Source: Nectonema munidae
Taxonomy: Eukaryota; Nematomorpha; Nectonematoida; Nectonematidae
Direction: 5' to 3'
Length of the DNA stretch: 64,000 bases
Assembly: GCA_030549495.1 (NCBI GenBank)
Contig: JAUIRK010000504.1
Location: forward strand, 233,988-297,987
Under the pieces are notes generated by a model. It was not told the DNA's origin and did no database searches. It was given only the letters and a program-made list of their open reading frames with translations. The position numbers were made by a program, and so were the translations under genes. Shown piece after piece: positions 58,090 to 64,000 of this stretch (within the stretch, counting starts at the first letter, position 1; each line of letters begins with the position of its first letter).

Positions 58090-58678
58090 CACCTTTTTGG
58101 GTAGCGCCACACTGAAGATACCAACATTAATCAGCCATCATATGTTTGTCCCAACTTCCTTGATATCCTTCCTTCATTACTTTATTATCCTGATGAAAGC
58201 TTCTCATTGTTCCTCTCCCATGGCAGAAAGATTTTCTGGAAATATGTCAAAATGGCTATAAACAGAGTGTTTAGGCTCACATTAGCATCTATTTATTTTA
58301 ATTTTTTCAAGCATATCTCGAACTGATTCTTCTTATAGTTGTCTGCCTTGTGGTTACCAAAAAGATTCCAGCTCTAAGTTTTCCAATTAGGATGAGTTTA
58401 ACAAATGTAATTCAACAGTTTCCTTCTTTATGCAGAGCTTTAACGAACTATTTCATCAGTCGAACTTTAATATGTAATGGTGTAAGAATTATTTTTTCTC
58501 TATCAACAAGAGGTTGATTTATAAACAAGTAATAGGCTGTCCCATTAATTTGAAATAAAACAAAGACAAGGAAAAAAACTTTTACTGGAACAAAAATTAA
58601 AATTTTCGATATATTTGAATCTTTCAAAAGATCTTTATTCTTTATTATTTTTAAAATTTCGGTTATTCTTAACCTCAA
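58090..58678 (-). pseudogene. Relic of an unnamed conserved arthropod gene family
   Basis: The minus strand reads PLVDREKIILTPLHIKVRLM (58448-58530), then FVKALHKEGN, KLRAGIF, HFDIFPENLSAMGEEQ and YQGSWDKHMMAD-x-CWYL (to about 58110). From memory, this matches a protein repeatedly predicted in arthropod and other invertebrate genomes, with PPLHIKLGLMK-FVKALDK, H-x-DFFPEN-x-G, GERFHQDI and YQG-x-W-x-x-x-MLADYCW. It occurs in many copies, so it is probably carried by a mobile element, but its nature is unknown to me. The copy is broken in several places and no ends were found. Confidence 0.6.
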
Positions 58679-58699
58679 GCTAATTTGTGGTCACATATT

Positions 58700-59280
58700 T
58701 TTTTTTTATCATTTTTGAACAATTTTCGTTCTATTTAGCAAATCGAACTTTCTTTATTTCATCACTACGTTATTTTTGTCAATCTGTACACAGGTAATGA
58801 ATACTACATCTCAATAAGGTTAAAATGTTTATTAATTCAGCGTTACTTTAACATTTATATATTTAAGTCAAATCTAATTTTTCTCTTTATATAATAATGA
58901 TTCCATCCCTGTCATCATTAGGGATGAGATCAAATGAGCATTGACCAATTTTCGTATTCACCCAATTATTACACTCGACCAATTTGTCTTTCGACCAATT
59001 ATTATCATACAATATTCATTGAATCATTTTTAATTCGTTAATAATTTTTTAATTGGCTACTTACTTTTCAAAGAACAGTAAAGCTTAAGATCAAAAAATT
59101 AGATTTGAAATAAAGGATTCGAGTGAATTCAAAAAATTTGGATTGAGGTGAAAAATTTTAAATATAGAATTTTTTACACCCAAATTCAAATAAACAACAT
59201 AGTTTATCATTATGAAATGTTAAGGAATCTTATTAAAATCCGGTTTGAAATAAAGAATTCAAGTGGGTTCAATCTAAAAA
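58700..59280. other. No gene; short degenerate repeats
   Basis: GACCAATT phrases recur at 58940-59010. GTGGATTCAA / AAGTGNATTCAA phrases recur between 59110 and 59355. Confidence 0.45.
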
Positions 59281-59356
59281 ATGTGGATTCATGTGGATTC
59301 AACAGAAAAAACGTGGATCAGCATTGATTCAAGGCAATTCAAGTGGATTAAACTAA

Positions 59357-60183
59357 AATGTCATTCCCCTCTCCACATCTTTGCATTGTATTTACTTATT
59401 TATTGTATAGGCCAATGTAAAGTTGTTTCAAAAACCGAACCTTACGTGCTATATGTTGAAAACCATAATGATAATGCATCAATAGAAGTGAAATATAGTT
59501 GCCTGAAACGAGCCGAAATATCTTTTTTCAAGAGTGTTCCTGGAAATATACAAATCAACGTGAAAAAAGATACATCCATCAAAAAAGAAGACATTTTTCA
59601 ACTTCAAGTTAATTTTCAACGAACACATCTTCTTAGCAATACATTATTTATACTTCCTTCAAATGAAGATACTTTAAAAGAAAATGATATAAAAAAAAGA
59701 GGAACCAAATTTAAAATTTATTTTTTTCGTAAAAAACACTTTTTTGATAAACCAAAATTTTTATCTTATTTTGTGAACAAAACTCACCCCATTTAACCCT
59801 TTTTTAGTGAGCTTAGGAGAACACAATGTTCATTCGCATGATAGCCCATCTTTACAGTGCACGGTTGAAGATGTAATTTCTTTGACGTTTGATATTGATA
59901 AGTATATTAATGTTACGAAATTTATGTCTTTTCTGAAATAACTGGCTTGAAACACTACTTCTATGACAAGAAAATATGGATAGAGAGTGAATCTCAAGAT
60001 GCAATTCGTGTTATTTTTTCTTTCACAGCCAAGGAAGAAGATATTTCTCTCCAACTATTATTTGGATACGTTGAAGGGAATATCGATTCTTTGAATGAAA
60101 ATTTGCCTGATCTAAGTTACATGGAAAGGCATAGTCAATATAAAAAGGCTTTCAAGTGTAAACTTTTTAACTTTTCAAATTAA
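59357..60183 (+). CDS. Unrecognised, possibly secreted protein gene; fragmented
   Basis: The main frame (59281-59796, 171 codons) has a hydrophobic stretch, LHIFALYLLIYCIG, followed by a polar, lysine-rich and cysteine-poor region (VLYVENHNDNASIEVKYSC and on). This would fit a signal peptide and an extracellular protein. Alternatively, TTTACTTATTTATTGTATAG just before 59411 is a good splice acceptor, and the first coding exon would lie elsewhere. Protein-like sequence continues in two other frames: SPSLQCTVEDVISLTFDI near 59850-59900 and GLKHYFYDKKIWIESESQ in 59947-60183, ending at TAA. Either small introns or breaks separate these parts. No family was recognised and no function is proposed. 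From 60190 to 61260 nothing else was recognised. Confidence 0.4.
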
Positions 60184-61266
60184 TAAGTATATAAGACATT
60201 TTATATTAAGGTAAACCAGATGAGAAAGACAAAAAAAAAGAGAAGAAAAAATAAATCATGGGTCAACAACATTTTTGCTCTTTAACATTTGATTATTATT
60301 TGAATAAATTTCCCTAATTTCACATTTTCAAGTTATAATTATTTAGATTCCATTAATGTTGTTGTTGTCTTGGAGGAAAGTTTAGTATGTTTTTCGGAGT
60401 AAGGAGATTGGCCTTACTAATACTCTCAAAAAAAGTTGAACAGTCATAAAATTATTTCTCAATTTTTAAGATAGCTATAGTAAATTTTTTCATAAGGTTT
60501 GTTAGTTAGGTAATACATGATGAAGTTAGTTAATTTGTTTGTAACTTTACTTCATTTTTAATTGATAAGAACTTAATATTAAGCTGGTCAGTTCATTTAT
60601 TAATTTTTTATTTAGGTAGATAAAAATTAATTAATTAGAATTAATTATATAACTTCAGTAATCTTTTGCAGCAGGTGTGTAAAGTAGATAAATTATACAC
60701 TTGGGCAAAAAATCAAAGTTTAATGTTTGCTTCAGAAGGTTACTAAAGGTTGTGCCTTATTTCTATCACTTTTCTTTTTCCAAATAGATATTTCATATTG
60801 TGTAGAAATCTTTATATTTGAAGGCTTAGGTTTAGAATTAGAGGAAAGAAAATTTTGAAATTGAATGATTACTGCTGTAAAAGACAAAAATTTTAATAAT
60901 GAAACTATTTTCTCATTTGCAATTTTATTTTATGTTTTAATCTTTTTCAAATTTGTTAAACTGTGAATTTATCAATAAATTTTCTTCTTCTTCTTCTCTC
61001 CTTTTTACTGATTTTTAATGAGAATTAAAGAAAGCATCATGTCTATGAACATGGGTGAGTATATGCAAGTATTAATTCATAAAAATAAATAATTTCCTCA
61101 TTGAACATGGAAAAAAATGAAAATTGAAGTAGGAAAAAATTCATGCTTCATCATAAAATGAAAATCTAAACTAAAAAGAGAGATATATTTTATTATTAGC
61201 AACAAAAATGGCAAATTCAGAAAAGTGGGAAATAGTAAAAGGAAAAACTTATAAAAAGAGAATTAA

Positions 61267-61397
61267 CCCATTTACGACCAATGTTCCTATTTTGGAACAT
61301 AAGTAATTTCATCTTCGTCTATTTTTTTAAATGACTTTGAATATAAATCGTCTGCGTTTTTTTTAGATATCGTCTGCTTTGCTTGGTCTTAAACGGG
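61267..61397 (+). mobile_element. piggyBac-type MITE, copy 2 (131 bp)
   Basis: Flanked by TTAA (61263-61266 and 61398-61401), with ends CCCATTTACGACCAA and CCCGTTTAAGACCAA (right end reversed). Its first 53 bp are identical to copy 1 at 2465, including the 7-bp stem-loop. Overall about nine differences are seen. Confidence 0.85.
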
Positions 61398-61776
61398 TTA
61401 AACTAGAAAGAATGTGCAAGTTTGACCATTTGAATGACACTTTTTAAAATGATTTTCGTACATGAAGCTTAGTGAATTACATGGAAGATACGTTTACGAA
61501 AGTCAAATACATTGGAGTAAATTCTGGATCACTTGTTGAGCGCATTGACTCCAAATAATAGACAAAATAATAGCATTCGATTTTTTGATTTAAATCAAGA
61601 TTATTGCGAAAAGATGATATGTAGTCATGGTCGAGATAGCTATAAATTTGTTCACGTAGAGATTAACACTTGAAAAGAACACGTAATATTATCAGGATAA
61701 AACGTAAGAAAACAATAGTCTGGGTATAATAACAGTGATTTCTTTGTTCAAAAAATAGAAAAATGAACATCATCAT

Positions 61777-64000
<2,224 letters not shown>

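Overview
The window looks like a transposon-rich, AT-rich stretch of an animal nuclear genome, most likely an arthropod. The evidence is two recognisable animal genes (gamma-secretase subunit APH-1 and acylphosphatase), short introns with GTAAGT...TTTTAG borders, tRNA-derived SINEs, and a mix of hAT, MULE, piggyBac, RTE, Jockey/CR1-type and Penelope-like relics. A copepod such as a sea louse would fit this mix, but that is a guess from composition and repeat style. No prokaryotic feature, CRISPR array, LTR element, retrovirus or Polinton could be supported.

Layout. 0-5 kb: a possible SINE, an inverted repeat, a 130-bp piggyBac-type MITE, and two short hAT derivatives (3131-3830 and 4049-4970), each with clean terminal inverted repeats (TIRs) and a perfect 8-bp target duplication. 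5.7-8.7 kb: an intact single-exon APH-1 gene on the minus strand, with a FLYWCH/MULE transposon starting only about 64 bp upstream of its ATG. 9-20 kb: hAT relics of at least four kinds, a pogo-like fragment and SINEs of two families. 20.5-25.3 kb: two LINE relics and a MULE-like relic. 25.5-28.5 kb: a piggyBac element with a 50-bp intron. 28.9-32.6 kb: a SINE with a perfect target duplication, then mostly featureless DNA, then the acylphosphatase gene at 32.6-32.9 kb. 33-34.6 kb: a decayed tandem array, a 0.4-kb (TG)n tract and a hAT MITE. 34.7-36.1 kb: a Penelope-like relic. 36.4-39.6 kb: a LINE split by a 2.7-kb hAT that itself holds remains of at least two other hAT types. 40-46 kb: very AT-rich DNA ending in a satellite-like higher-order tandem array. 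47.8-53.3 kb: a 624-bp internally deleted RTE copy with a perfect 15-bp target duplication, and a nearly full-length RTE element in the opposite orientation. 56-58.7 kb: a CR1/L2-like relic and a relic of an unnamed gene family common in arthropod genomes. 59.3-60.2 kb: a possible unknown secreted-protein gene. 61.3 kb to the end: a second copy of the piggyBac-type MITE, then more than 2.2 kb of perfect (CAT)n that runs off the window.

The genes form no operon or pathway. The two host genes are unrelated. The strongest biological themes are (1) short non-autonomous elements that are structurally complete (two hATs that keep only the C-terminal dimerisation region, an RTE short internally deleted element, piggyBac-type MITEs and SINEs) and (2) insertion of elements into one another. 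All calls are from reading the sequence and its translations; no database search was run.
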